Shown here piece after piece: positions 1 to 12,100 of a stretch of DNA of 64,000 bases. Made by a program: the position numbers and the translations under genes. Source of the stretch: Callipepla californica brunnescens (taxonomy: Eukaryota; Chordata; Aves; Galliformes; Odontophoridae); contig JALIRH010000042.1 of assembly GCA_023055505.1 (NCBI GenBank), positions 3,542,335-3,606,334 on the forward strand, in the 5' to 3' direction. A model generated the notes under the pieces. It was given only the letters and a program-made list of their open reading frames with translations, was not told the DNA's origin and did not search any database. Within the stretch, counting starts at the first letter, position 1; every line of letters starts with the position of its first letter.

Positions 1-36
1 GGGGCGTGCCTGGGAACCAGCGAGGCAGTCTGGGGT

Positions 37-102
37 CTATTGTTTCATTGTTACGGCTTCAAAGGACAATGGGGCATTGTTGTCTCTGGGGATCCCATTG
101 TT
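37..102. promoter_or_regulatory. SOX-type HMG-box motif cluster
   Basis: Four copies of ATTGTT (the reverse complement of AACAAT, the core bound by SOX proteins) start at 39, 47, 76 and 97, and an ACAATGG core lies at 66-72. All five fall within 66 bases. A given 6-mer on either strand is expected about 0.03 times in a stretch this size. The spacing is irregular, so this is not a simple tandem repeat. Binding, and any link to a neighbouring SOX gene, are inference. Confidence 0.4.
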
Positions 103-3100
103 TGATTTCGCAGCGCGCCGTGGATGGAGGTTTCCCGAGGGCCAGGCAGGCTCCGTGTGTGGGACACTAAATAACGAGGCAGGCATGTTCTCTTCCCACC
201 CCCTCTTCGCCACCAGTCCTAAAAAGGCACGATGAGCTGCAGCACGCGTGTGCCCACACAGGACAGGGTGCAGCATGGGCACCGGGACCACCCATCCGAG
301 CAGGGAGCAAAAACCAGTGCTAATAAGAGGAGCCGAGCCCCCCCAGCTCCTGTGATGGAGCTGCTGTGTGCTGCCAAGGGAGCCTGGAGCTGCCTGGCGT
401 GTCCCAGCTGTGTTCCCACTGATCCCATTGCACCCACAGGAGATGTGGGAGCACTTTGCAGCATCCCTTAAGCCCACAGCATCCCCTGAACGCCGAGCAC
501 ATGGCACACAGGGCACGTGTTCATCTGCTGCAAAGCACAGCTAACACTTGAGTACCTGGGGAAAGGACATCTCGGCTCTGGGTCCCTGCCCTGCTGGCTG
601 TGCAGCAGCTCAGGACGAGGATCTGTTTGTGCAGCACCATCCTATGTAAAAAATAAACCCGAGCACTATACAAAAGTGGGGAGGGGATGGAGCAGGGCTG
701 AACCCTGCGGACCTGCACTGCCCCAGCACTCAACCAGGGAGCTGAGGGTGCACACGCATGCGCTCTCAGCCCCTTGTATAATACAATTTCCTCTCAGATA
801 AAGAGTTCCTACCGCAGCCCCCCTCCCCCTTCCCTCTCCCCCCCAAACTGGTACACATCTCACGCACCCATTGCGGAGCCCACCTTGGGCTCTGATATTA
901 TCTCACTTCCTCGATATGAAATATTAGCTCTGCTGTTGATTTACGATAAAGGGATGGGCTCCAAAACACTGTACCTCAGGGGGGGGGAGGCAGGGGTGCA
1001 ACGAGGTCTGCCGGGTGAAAACAAAGCCTTTGAAGGAGCGGATGCTGGTGCCCTGACACCTTGCCCTGACACCTGCACGTGGCAAACTGGGGGGGCCCTG
1101 GGAGCAGCCCGCACTGCCCGTGCTCTGCGGGGAGCTCGGGTGCTCCCACTGCCCCTCTGTTTTGTAACTTCCCAAAGCACAAAACGCAGCCCAGCTCTGG
1201 AAGCGTCGCGCGATGCCCCACCAGCTCGTGCTTGCCCCTGCTGCTAGCTCCATTCACAAAAAGCCATCACTTGAACCGTCTCCTGAACTCTGCCCTGAGC
1301 CCCATCCAACGGAGAGCATCCCCAGAAAACACGGATTGATTTAGGGAGCAGATTGGCAGGCAGCAGGAGAGCTGCAGAGACAGCGGGTTGGTGTGCAGCA
1401 TCACTCTGCTCAGCCGAGGACGTCGCCTCGCTCCATCAGCCATCACCCCCAGGGGGCTATTAGATACTGCTCCTAGTTTGAAGATAAGAGAACAGCAGAT
1501 AAGGGAAAAATCTGACAAGCAGCAGCCAGCATCAGGGCTGGACAGGGAGGTAAGTTTGGTCTGCTTTCAGAGCTCTGGCCCTTGCAACAAAGCAAGCCCT
1601 TGGGCAAACCTGATCCCAGTCGACTTTTCTGGTGAAACAGACACAGTCTGGAGCAGGACCCAGGCATCCTGGGTCTGATGGTGAGTAATAAACACTCGAG
1701 TGTGAGTAAAACAAACTGGCCAAACCTCCAGCGACCACGTGGCTTTGTTTTCTCGTGCCCCATATCCCGCAGCGAGATGCCACCCCAAGCAGAGCTGTAA
1801 AGAAACACCCCCATCCCTTCTGCAGACCAACAGCGGGAGGCCAAAACTAACACTGCGCACCACGACAATACTCTGGGCAAGGAGCACGGCCCGAGGAGTG
1901 CAAGAAACCAGGGCTGAAGTACTCTAGCTCAAGGCACAGGAGGGAGGACAACCTGCAGGGACAGGGTGAAGCAGCGTGCTGCAGCACCTTGTGCTGAGCT
2001 GATTCTGTGCGTGCAAAGCAGGGGGTGAAACGCTTCCAAGGGCCCAGGTTAGGCTGGCTGAAAAGCAGCAGTGTCGAGCAACACAAGTCCAGCTCCTCGC
2101 ACGCAGGGGCCCGCTGGTATGCGAGGCAGCAGAGCAGGGGGCGGGCGTTGCTGCTGCTAATGTGGCAGAGCGTCCCTGCTGAGGGCAGGCAAAATGCCCA
2201 TGACTCATTTTTCCAAGAGATGTTAGAAACAATAGTAATGATGCCCCTGGTGGGTATGAATGTGAAAAGGCACCATGGGGGGGGGGGGGGGGCAGCCACG
2301 CTGGGCACCTTGTGTGTGGGCTGCCAACGGAGGGTACTGCAGTGAACAAAACCTGCTGGAGCCAGTTCTTGGCATTGTGTACGGTGAGAACCCTCGGACA
2401 AGGACTTCAGGGGAAGAAGGGTGAAGTGGCTGCACAGCAAACTCCCCTCCCCAGGCATCTCATCTTGCTTTTGACGGATACCAATCCAGCCTTCGGACTC
2501 AGGGGAGACCATCTTTTAATACCCACAGAGAAGAACGGAGAAAGAGGTCCCAAATTATTCCATCCCTGTGCAGGACTGGAACCAGAACAGCAGGCAGGGG
2601 CTCCAGGGAAACGTGACAGCACCATTTCAGGCTGCTCTTCCCAAGCTCTGCCCTCCACACGAGTTTTCCATATCGAGATGCTGCCCTAAGGGTACAGCTT
2701 CTAAGCCATTTGAGTATTTGACCTTCCACTGCTGTCAGTTTGATACTATTATTTTTAGGCACACAATCCTTAAAACGTACCAGTACTCAAAATCTGTTCT
2801 CAGATAATGTGCACTAAGCACATTGAGACTCTGTACACAGTAAGACTCTGGGAGGACCCTCTGTGGGATGGAGGGAAGGTGACTCCCACCTTGTAAAGCC
2901 CACACAGACGCGAATCCCATCCCCAATCCCACCTGTGATCCTCCTGCCAAGCCAGGCCTGTGTCCTGCCCAGGGACTGAGCCCAGCACCTCCACAAAGCA
3001 CGAGAGAAGTGAGCAGAAGTGCAGCAGTGACTTCCAAGAGCAGGGAAAAGCACCCAGAAGCACTGCTGGTGACTGCAGCGAGAGCAGGCCGTGGCTCAGA

Positions 3101-4380
3101 GGTCCAGGCTCCAACACAACCACCCACAAACCATAGCATCCTACCAGAGAAGCACTGAGGACTCCCCTACGAGAGAGCCAGGACCACTGTGCCTCCCTGC
3201 TCGAGGCTGTTTCACAAGCACAGTGCCACGAAAAGAATGGGCTGGGCCAGGGCAAGCAATTCCCAAGTGCAGCAGTGAAGAAACACAGTCTTTTTTTTTT
3301 TTTTTTCCCAGAACCCTGAAGCCAGCAGCAGAGAGAGCAGGCAAACATTTACTCAAGGTACCTTCCAGTGCCGTTAAAGGTGGGAACAGCATCAGGAAAA
3401 AAAAAAAATCAAAGCAAACACTGCACAGCCCCACCTGGACCCGAGAGGGCCACAATCTGCTGCCACAATCAACACAATGCTCTCAAAATGAAATGCAGAA
3501 TGGGAGAGCTCTCTGTCTTCTGCAGTGTGTGCCACCGTTAGCACACAGGTCTCAACTGCTTGTTTGTTTGAGGAAGACCGAGCTCTGTTTCTATGAGAGG
3601 GAAAAGCGAGGTGCTACCTGAACCTACCATCAGCTCCAGTTTTGCTTCTGCTTTCTCTGGCCATCTCCACCACGGGCATTTTCTCTCCTGGAGATGTGAC
3701 AACAGTGCTGCACGGTATTCTTTTTTGTCACACCACAATAACTCAGCACGGCAAGCACTCCCAATGTCACCTCAAGGCTGCTGCTTCACAAGGAGCCTTT
3801 ACCCACCCCCAGGCCCACCCTGCTCCTCCTCACTCCCGCACTGGAGGGACAGGAATTTGCACATTACGGATAAGTACTCGCAAAAGCAAACACAACAGGC
3901 TTCAACGCAGCAGAAAGTCAAGCAACTGGAGCTGTCTAAACACAGAGCTCAATGGTAAGCATTCACTCTACCTTGCTCCTCCTCACTGCTTCTTGCTCAG
4001 TCCAAACCAGAGCCTTGTGCTCCTCATTCCCTCCAGGAGCAGGACGCAGCTCGCAGGGCAGGGATGAGCTGGGGAAGCAGAGGGCACCGTGCCTGGCTGC
4101 TGCTCTGGCAGAGCACAGCCCCACGCCAGACAGCTCAGTTTGCTTTCTTCCACGTTGTTTGGGAGCCAATAAAGCTGCTTGAACGCTGGGGAACTCTGTG
4201 TTCCTACAGAGGCACTTAGCTGGAGGGGCAGGGAGCCGGCCGAGCCCGCAGCACCCTCTTCTGTCTAACACACTCTCGTGCAGCCAGCTCGGGTCACCCT
4301 CTGCCTGGCACTGCGTGCTCAGCCCGATGAAACATTACCTTCCCTCTGCCTCCAGCCTGGAAAGGCTCAGGAGGCTGGAA

Positions 4381-5242
4381 GGATTCGGGGTTAAAAAGAA
4401 AAATAGTAAAAAAATCGGCAAGCACTTAGATGAGTCAGCCCTGCGGTTTTTATGAGGACAGACAAGTGCTTCTTGGGAAGGCAGCTCGGCAAAAGCAGAA
4501 TTGTTTTTGAGCCCCATCTGTGCGCTGGTAATGCCTAGGAGCTCTGTTCTCGGGCTGCAGTGCTCCATTGCCAGGCGCGGCGCAAACAATGGGGCTGTAT
4601 TTCCTCCTGGCCATTCACACACACTCGGACACTCCTGCAGGCTCTGGGCAGTTTGTGTGTGGCTTCCTGCCTGGGAGCTTCTCCTTTTCTTCTGCAACTC
4701 CCCCACGCACATAATGACTGCCTATTTTGGGGCCTTATCATGAGATGCTTCAGCGATGATTAGCCTGGACTTCCTTCCTCCCATCAGCAGCCTGCTCCTA
4801 TATTGACGTTTATTCGTGCTAATTTGATAATATCGGAGAGCAGAGGAGCTCTAGGAAGCATTACAGCGGCTCAAAGTACACAATTTGGAGTTGGCAGCAG
4901 CGCTACTGATAAGAACAAGCTGTTTCTCCTAATGCCCAAACCTTCTCAAAAAGCAGCCACGCACGAGAAGGAAGGACGGGCCCTGGCAGGCTGAGTCAGT
5001 GCTACTTCAGTGGCCCTGGATAAACCAAGCAACATGAGGCAGCAGATCCCCCGTTAAACAACTCCAATCCCCTACGGTATTTTCCACACAAGCTCAGAAA
5101 GAAAAGCAATTAACTCAAGTAATTCATTTTAGATAAAAGTCTGAAGGCTGCGACCAGCCCATAACGACAAAGAGATGCAGTGCCCATAACATCACCTGCC
5201 TGCAGCATAAATATCCCACACTGCAACACCTGAACTGACTCA
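4381..5242. promoter_or_regulatory. Enhancer-like block with AP-1 and CArG motifs
   Basis: Three AP-1 heptamers lie in 0.8 kb: TGAGTCA at 4431-4437 and 4992-4998, and TGACTCA at 5236-5242. A fourth, TGACTCA, lies at 2201-2207. A perfect CArG box, CCTATTTTGG, is at 4721-4730, and an AACAATGG SOX core is near 4585. The surroundings are non-repetitive and of mixed composition, as in many conserved vertebrate enhancers. There is no direct evidence of activity. Confidence 0.3.
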
Positions 5243-5823
5243 GACAGATCTCACTTCCCTTCAGTTGGCACTCCAAGGATAAAACAAAAAGCAAATGCAG
5301 GGGACTTCATAAAATACAACTCTGTTTCACACGTGCTCCCTGCTGGTACGTTTATCATCTGCTCCCAGAGAACACTGGTAGGACTTCTAGGCCCAGCAAA
5401 AGCACTTTGCAACCTGTGAACAAGAAAGGACCTTCCACCGTTGAATCCACTCATTTTCACAATTAAGATGATACACAACCCTGAGTTCTGAAACACCCAA
5501 AGCTGATTAAGTGATTTCTAGGGCAGCCTGTGTGTCACGATTCGTTTCTCTCCATCCAAGCAACCTGAAGAGAAAAAAAAAGGTCTTTTGAGATGCAATG
5601 AAGTCAGTAATTTCCTATTTCTGTTCCAACAGAGGGGACTGGTCATCCCAAGATCTCTGCCACAGCCCATCCTGCCTCATAACGCACACGTAACTCCCCA
5701 AAAAAAGCACGGAGTTATCACAACACATCAGCTCCACAGCAAAAAATGCTCCTCTGCCTTCTCCCATCACAGAAAGACAAGAATAACAAGCAGATGTTAC
5801 GTTCACCGTTAACATGAAAAACG

Positions 5824-5829
5824 TTTATT
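5824..5829 (-). terminator. SNRPE: SNRPE polyadenylation signal
   Basis: TTTATT on the plus strand reads AATAAA on the minus strand, about 210 bases past the SNRPE stop codon at 6041-6043. This gives a short 3' UTR ending near 5805-5815, as usual for a small housekeeping Sm gene. Confidence 0.7.
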
Positions 5830-6040
5830 TGGGAAACACATCCTGTATCGTTTCAAACTACAAAAAAATTACTCCCATAAAAAAAAAGGAGACTTTTTTT
5901 TTTCTTTTTAGTTCGGCATGCATGGCCAATTACACAAAACCTTCTATCTACCAGCAGCTCACGCTCCCACCAGCACTTTCTTCATTCACTCCAAACCACT
6001 CTGAACTGCAACCACTGCTCTAAACAACGAGCGGTGATTT

Positions 6041-7881
<1,841 letters not shown>

Positions 7882-8034
7882 GGCCGCCCCGCGCCCGCCG
7901 CCGCCACACGCCCCGCCGGAAGCCGCCGAGCAGGGCGGGAACGCGCGGGGGGCGCTGGGACGTTGGGGGAGTCGCGCTACGCGGCCGCTCTAGCACGGCG
8001 GGAGGACCGCGTCTCTACTGCTCCCGTCGTAGCT
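7882..8034 (-). promoter_or_regulatory. SNRPE: SNRPE promoter and 5' UTR region
   Basis: The 150 bases upstream of the SNRPE ATG are very GC- and CpG-rich, with repeated CGCC and CGCG motifs and no TATA box near the expected start. This fits a housekeeping CpG promoter. The transcription start cannot be fixed from the sequence. The CR1 copy begins directly after it, so the promoter is short. Confidence 0.55.
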
Positions 8035-8815
8035 TCATAGATTGATGAGGTTGGAAAGGACCTACAAGATCATCTAGTCCAACCACCCTCCCATCACCAT
8101 CCCTACCTACTAAGCTACTCAATCAAATCCCTCAGCACCTCATCTAAACGCTTCAGGGACGGTGCCTCAGCCCCCTCCCTAGGCAGGCCATTGCAGTGCC
8201 TGACCGCTCTCTCAGAGAAATAATTTTTCCTCACATCTAATCTAAATCTTCCCCTTGTGGCCGTTCCCTCTCGTCCTGTCATCAGTTATCTGGGAGAAGA
8301 GGCCGACCCCCTCCTCACCACAGCCTCTCTTCATGGTAGAGTGCAGTGAGGTCTCCTCTGAGCCTCCTTTTCTCCAGGCTAAACAATCCCAGCTCCCTCA
8401 GCCGCTCCTCGTCAGACCTGTGCTCCAGACCCCTCCCCAGCTTTGTTGCCCTTCTCTGAACACGCTCAAGTGCCTCGATGTCTTTCGTGTAGTGAGGGGC
8501 CCAACACTGAACACAGCACTCGAGAGCTGAGTACAGGGGATGATCACCTCCCTGCTCCTGCTGGCCGCACTATTCCTAATCCAGGCCAGGATGCCATTGG
8601 CCTTCTTGGCCACCTGGGCACACTGCCGGCTCATATTGAGCCGAGCATCAACCAACACCCCCAGCTCCTTTTCCTCCATACACTCCTCAAGCCATCCTGC
8701 CCCAAGCCTATAGCATTGCACGGGGTTATTGTGGCCAAAGTGCAGCACCCGGCCTCATTGACCCTCATCCCATTGACCAAGGACGGTCAACGCAGCTCGC
8801 AGGGTCCTATATAGC
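8033..8815 (-). mobile_element. CR1 LINE fragment, 3' end of ORF2 and 3' UTR
   Basis: The plus strand starts with the reverse complement of the conserved CR1 3' tail (GGTTGGAAAGGACCTACAAG followed by TCATCTAGTCCAACC). The element therefore runs on the minus strand and is 5'-truncated, as is typical. The minus-strand frame at 8398-8748 keeps the end of the CR1 reverse-transcriptase protein ([20 protein letters not shown], then [12 protein letters not shown]), but the frame then breaks, so it is a dead copy. It fills most of the SNRPE-MTCH1 spacer. Confidence 0.95.
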
Positions 8816-8949
8816 CCACAGATGGAGCTGCCAAGGCGAGCAGAGGAAGCGGACGTCGAGCGGCGCGAACGCCGTGCACTCCGCAGCACGCAAACATGAA
8901 GTGGAAGCGTACTCATTTAATCATTCTCAGAACACAAATTCCGGCCACA

Positions 8950-9120
8950 GCCTCCCCACGCCCCTCATATCGATGTACCCCCCCCCCCCCCTCCGCGCAC
9001 AATGGTCCCGTCCGCACTGCCCCCCCCCCCCCCCCCCGGGGACAGCCCCGTAGCCCCGCCCGGCGCGGTGACATATGACGCGGAGCACCGCGCATGCGCA
9101 GTGGTGGCGGCGGCGGGGCC
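8950..9120 (+). promoter_or_regulatory. MTCH1: MTCH1 promoter with NRF1 site and poly-C tracts
   Basis: A palindromic CGCATGCGCA at 9091-9100 matches the NRF1 consensus, typical of nuclear genes for mitochondrial proteins. It lies 21 bases before the MTCH1 ATG at 9121. Two long C runs (about 8978-8991 and 9020-9037) lie upstream. There is no TATA box. The ATG inside the NRF1 motif (9094) is in frame with 9121 and could add nine residues (MRSGGGGGA) if transcription starts above it. Confidence 0.6.
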
Positions 9121-12100
9121 ATGGCGGGCGAAGCGCCGCTGCCCTCGGTGGCGCGGGCGCCCCCTGGCGGCGGACCTGGGCCCGGGGCCGGGCCGGGCCG
9201 GGCCGAGGGCACCGAGGGGCTGTTCGTGGTGCTGGGCGCCGGGCTCGCCGCCGCCAGCCACCCGCTGCTCTACGTCAAGCTGCTCGTCCAGGTCCGGGGC
9301 TGTGGGGGGGGATGGGGGGGGCTGAGACCCCCGTAGTGGGTATCGCTGTGGGGTGCTGGCCTGCGTGATGACGGGGAGCCCCTTACAGAGGGAGGTGGGG
9401 TGAGGGACGGGGACCCCCTGCAAAGGGAGCGCCCCTTTGTCGCCTTATAATGTGTGGGGGGGGGGAGGAGCCCTTGCTGTGAGTGGGTGCCCTCTGTGCA
9501 GTGGGGAGAGCTGTGTAGGGGGGGGGCAGGGGCTGTGCGATGGGGTGAGGGGCGCACAGGGTGCTGCGGTGGGGTGGGGATGGCACTCGGTGACCTCGAG
9601 CCCTCTAGCAGGGACATCCCGCATGTCACTGTGAGGATGAAGGCGCCTTTAAAACAAGGAGGCCTTGAGAGGGGGGGATGAGGGTGCTTCTGTGTGTGTG
9701 TGACATATAGCGGAGGGACAAAGGCCAACACGGACTGCGGAGACCCCTTTATTTGGCAGGAGTGAGGACCCCATAGAATGGGACAGGTGAAGATACCCAC
9801 ACAGTGGGGATTCCGATATAAGGAAGGATGGGAGATCCCGAGGTAATGCTGTGGGTCTTCATCCCTCTCCATCCTGAGAGCCCCTTTGTAATAGGGGCCT
9901 CTATTAAATGAGGGGGGTGAGGCCCTGCTGTATCCCAGGAACCCCGTGTAACAGAAAGGAGACTGCCCACATCACAGGACCCCCATTTTTTATGGGGTGG
10001 CAGAGGGGGACATGGCCGTTGAGCAGCTCAGGCAGATGGGAGTGAGGTGTGTCAGGTTCAGGAGTGCCAGAACCACACTGGGGACCCGCTCACAGGGTTT
10101 CTCCTGCAGGTCGGGCACGAACCACTACCTCCAATTGTTGGAAGAAATGTACTGGGAAGGAAAGTACTGTACCTGCCTGGTTTCTTCACCTACGGTGAGT
10201 CTTCCTGTGGCCAGCCCACGCAGGCTGTGCTCTGGCAGGGCAGGGTGCTCTCCGTGCTGACAGCAGCCTGGTGTTTTCTCACCCAGCCAGACACATTGTG
10301 AAAGTGGATGGGAAGAGAGGCCTCTTCCGTGGCCTTACTCCTCGCCTCATCTCAAGCACTTTATCAACCATCACCAGGGGGAGCGTGAAGAAGGTAAAGG
10401 GCAGCTTCTCTCTCCATAAATCAGCTTGCTCAGGCAGCCAGTGCTACTGCAGCAGAGCCACAGAGGCTGCACGTGCTCGCTGCCAGCCATGACTGCATGT
10501 GCTGTCTCCTCGTGGCTCCAAATAGTCCTCCGTCACAAAAGGAAAACAGTACTCATATCCCCAAAACCTATTTTCTTGGGAATCTTAATTTAATTTGGAC
10601 ATCACTTGCTTTTTGCGAGCAATTTTGTGACAGTTTTCCTCTATTTTTACTGTCCACTCTTCCCTTTTTCCTGGATTTGTTTCCCCTGCAGTTTAGAGGA
10701 CAGCTGCTCATGATTTTCCTCCTCAGAAGTCGAGGGCTTGCAGGTCAGCATCTCCTTCAGTTTTGACCATATTTTTCTTCTCTTCCTCCTCAGGCCTTCC
10801 CACTGGATGACATGGAGCACGTGTCTAACAAGGATGATGTGAAGACTTCCCTTAGGAAAGTGGTGAAAGAGGTGAGAAATGGATAGCACACCTTAGTGAG
10901 GAGTGAGGGAGATCACAGTGGGGATGTACCTTGAAAGCAAAAGGCAGCTTGAACTGTGGATTGTGAGTGGAATTACTTGTGGAGAAATTCCAGGTAAAAA
11001 GGTTGTGGTGTTTAGCAGCCACTGCGTGCAGAAGTGAAATATTTCATAGAAATAGAGGCTTAAAATGAGGAACGGATTTAAAAGCAGGTCTGGGACCTGC
11101 AGTGGGTTTAGCTACACTGAGGGAAAGGACCCAATCTGCACAGGAGGAGCTTTTCATGCAGCTTTTCCATTTTCTCCCCTTCTCAGACGTCTCATGAGAT
11201 GATGATGCAGTGTGTGTCCCGGGTCGTGTCCCATCCGCTGCACGGTGAGTCCTGTCCTCCCCAGAGTGAGCAGCTCTGCCCGGACTGAGGACAGCCCCTA
11301 CCGTTCTGATAGAGAAACGCAAGGACAGCATCCATTGCAACCCAAACTCATTTCTCTCTTTCCTCTCAGTGATCTCTATGCGCTGCATGGTCCAGTTTGT
11401 CGGCCGGGAAGTCAAATACAGGTGAATAGCTGCAGTTCTGAAGAGTTTGGGTGCCCAAAAATGGGAGTCCTGGAGTCAGTCCTGCCCAGTGCTCCCATGC
11501 TGTGTGGGATATGGAGGGCCAGGAGGGTTGGGAGACTGACAAATGAATCCGAGCTGTGTTTAGAGGGTGGATGACTGCGGGGTGAAGGGATGTGGGGAGG
11601 CTGAACTCTGTCCCCAGAATCCCTTTCGGTTCAGCTTTGTGCCAGTGGGTGTTCTGGTGGCTGCAGTGCACCTTGCTGATTGCTCAGCGAGTTTCCTGCC
11701 TTTTTGTTTTAAATGCTAGGGAAGCCATCTGAGAGACAGCCCCGTGTGCTTATAGCTCTTTTCCTTTCTCGGCAGCGGTGTATTCAGTGCTATTGGCAGG
11801 ATATTCAAGGAAGAAGGGATCCTGGGATTCTTTGTGTACGTGAGTTGTTTGAATACCTTCTCCCATAGTCTGAAGGTGCTGATGATTCCCTGAGTACCTC
11901 CTGCCCCAAGCCTTGTCTGACTGCAGGACTCTTGTGAGCACAGATTGAATCTTTGCCTTTGACAGGGCTCCAATTTGACCATTAAGCTTTCCCCAGATCT
12001 TATCTTCAAGCCTAATTTCAGAGCCCAGGGAAAACTCCGTTTTTTCACTTAGCTTTTACCCCTCCCCACTGCTCGTGCTTCTTTGTGTTTCAGCAAAGGA

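Larger units (their letters stand above)
1..5800. other. Non-coding region downstream of SNRPE
   Basis: No exon of a recognisable protein could be found here on either strand. The open frames are short, lack family motifs and mostly follow GC-rich composition. The stretch holds a dense SOX-type motif cluster at 37-102, a homopolymer G run near 2278-2292, T and A runs near 3291-3306 and 3401-3409, and an enhancer-like block at 4.4-5.25 kb. In human, SOX13 lies on the 3' side of SNRPE, so this may be SNRPE-SOX13 intergenic DNA. That is an inference from synteny; no SOX13 exon was seen. Confidence 0.6.

Noticed and set aside
1847..2512. Minus-strand open frame of 221 codons
   Set aside because: It has no motif, is rich in Ser, Cys and Pro, and crosses a homopolymer G run. 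No neighbouring exon supports it.
8398..8748. Minus-strand frame resembling a reverse-transcriptase end
   Set aside because: It is real homology but part of the dead, 5'-truncated CR1 copy, so it is listed under the mobile element and not as a gene.
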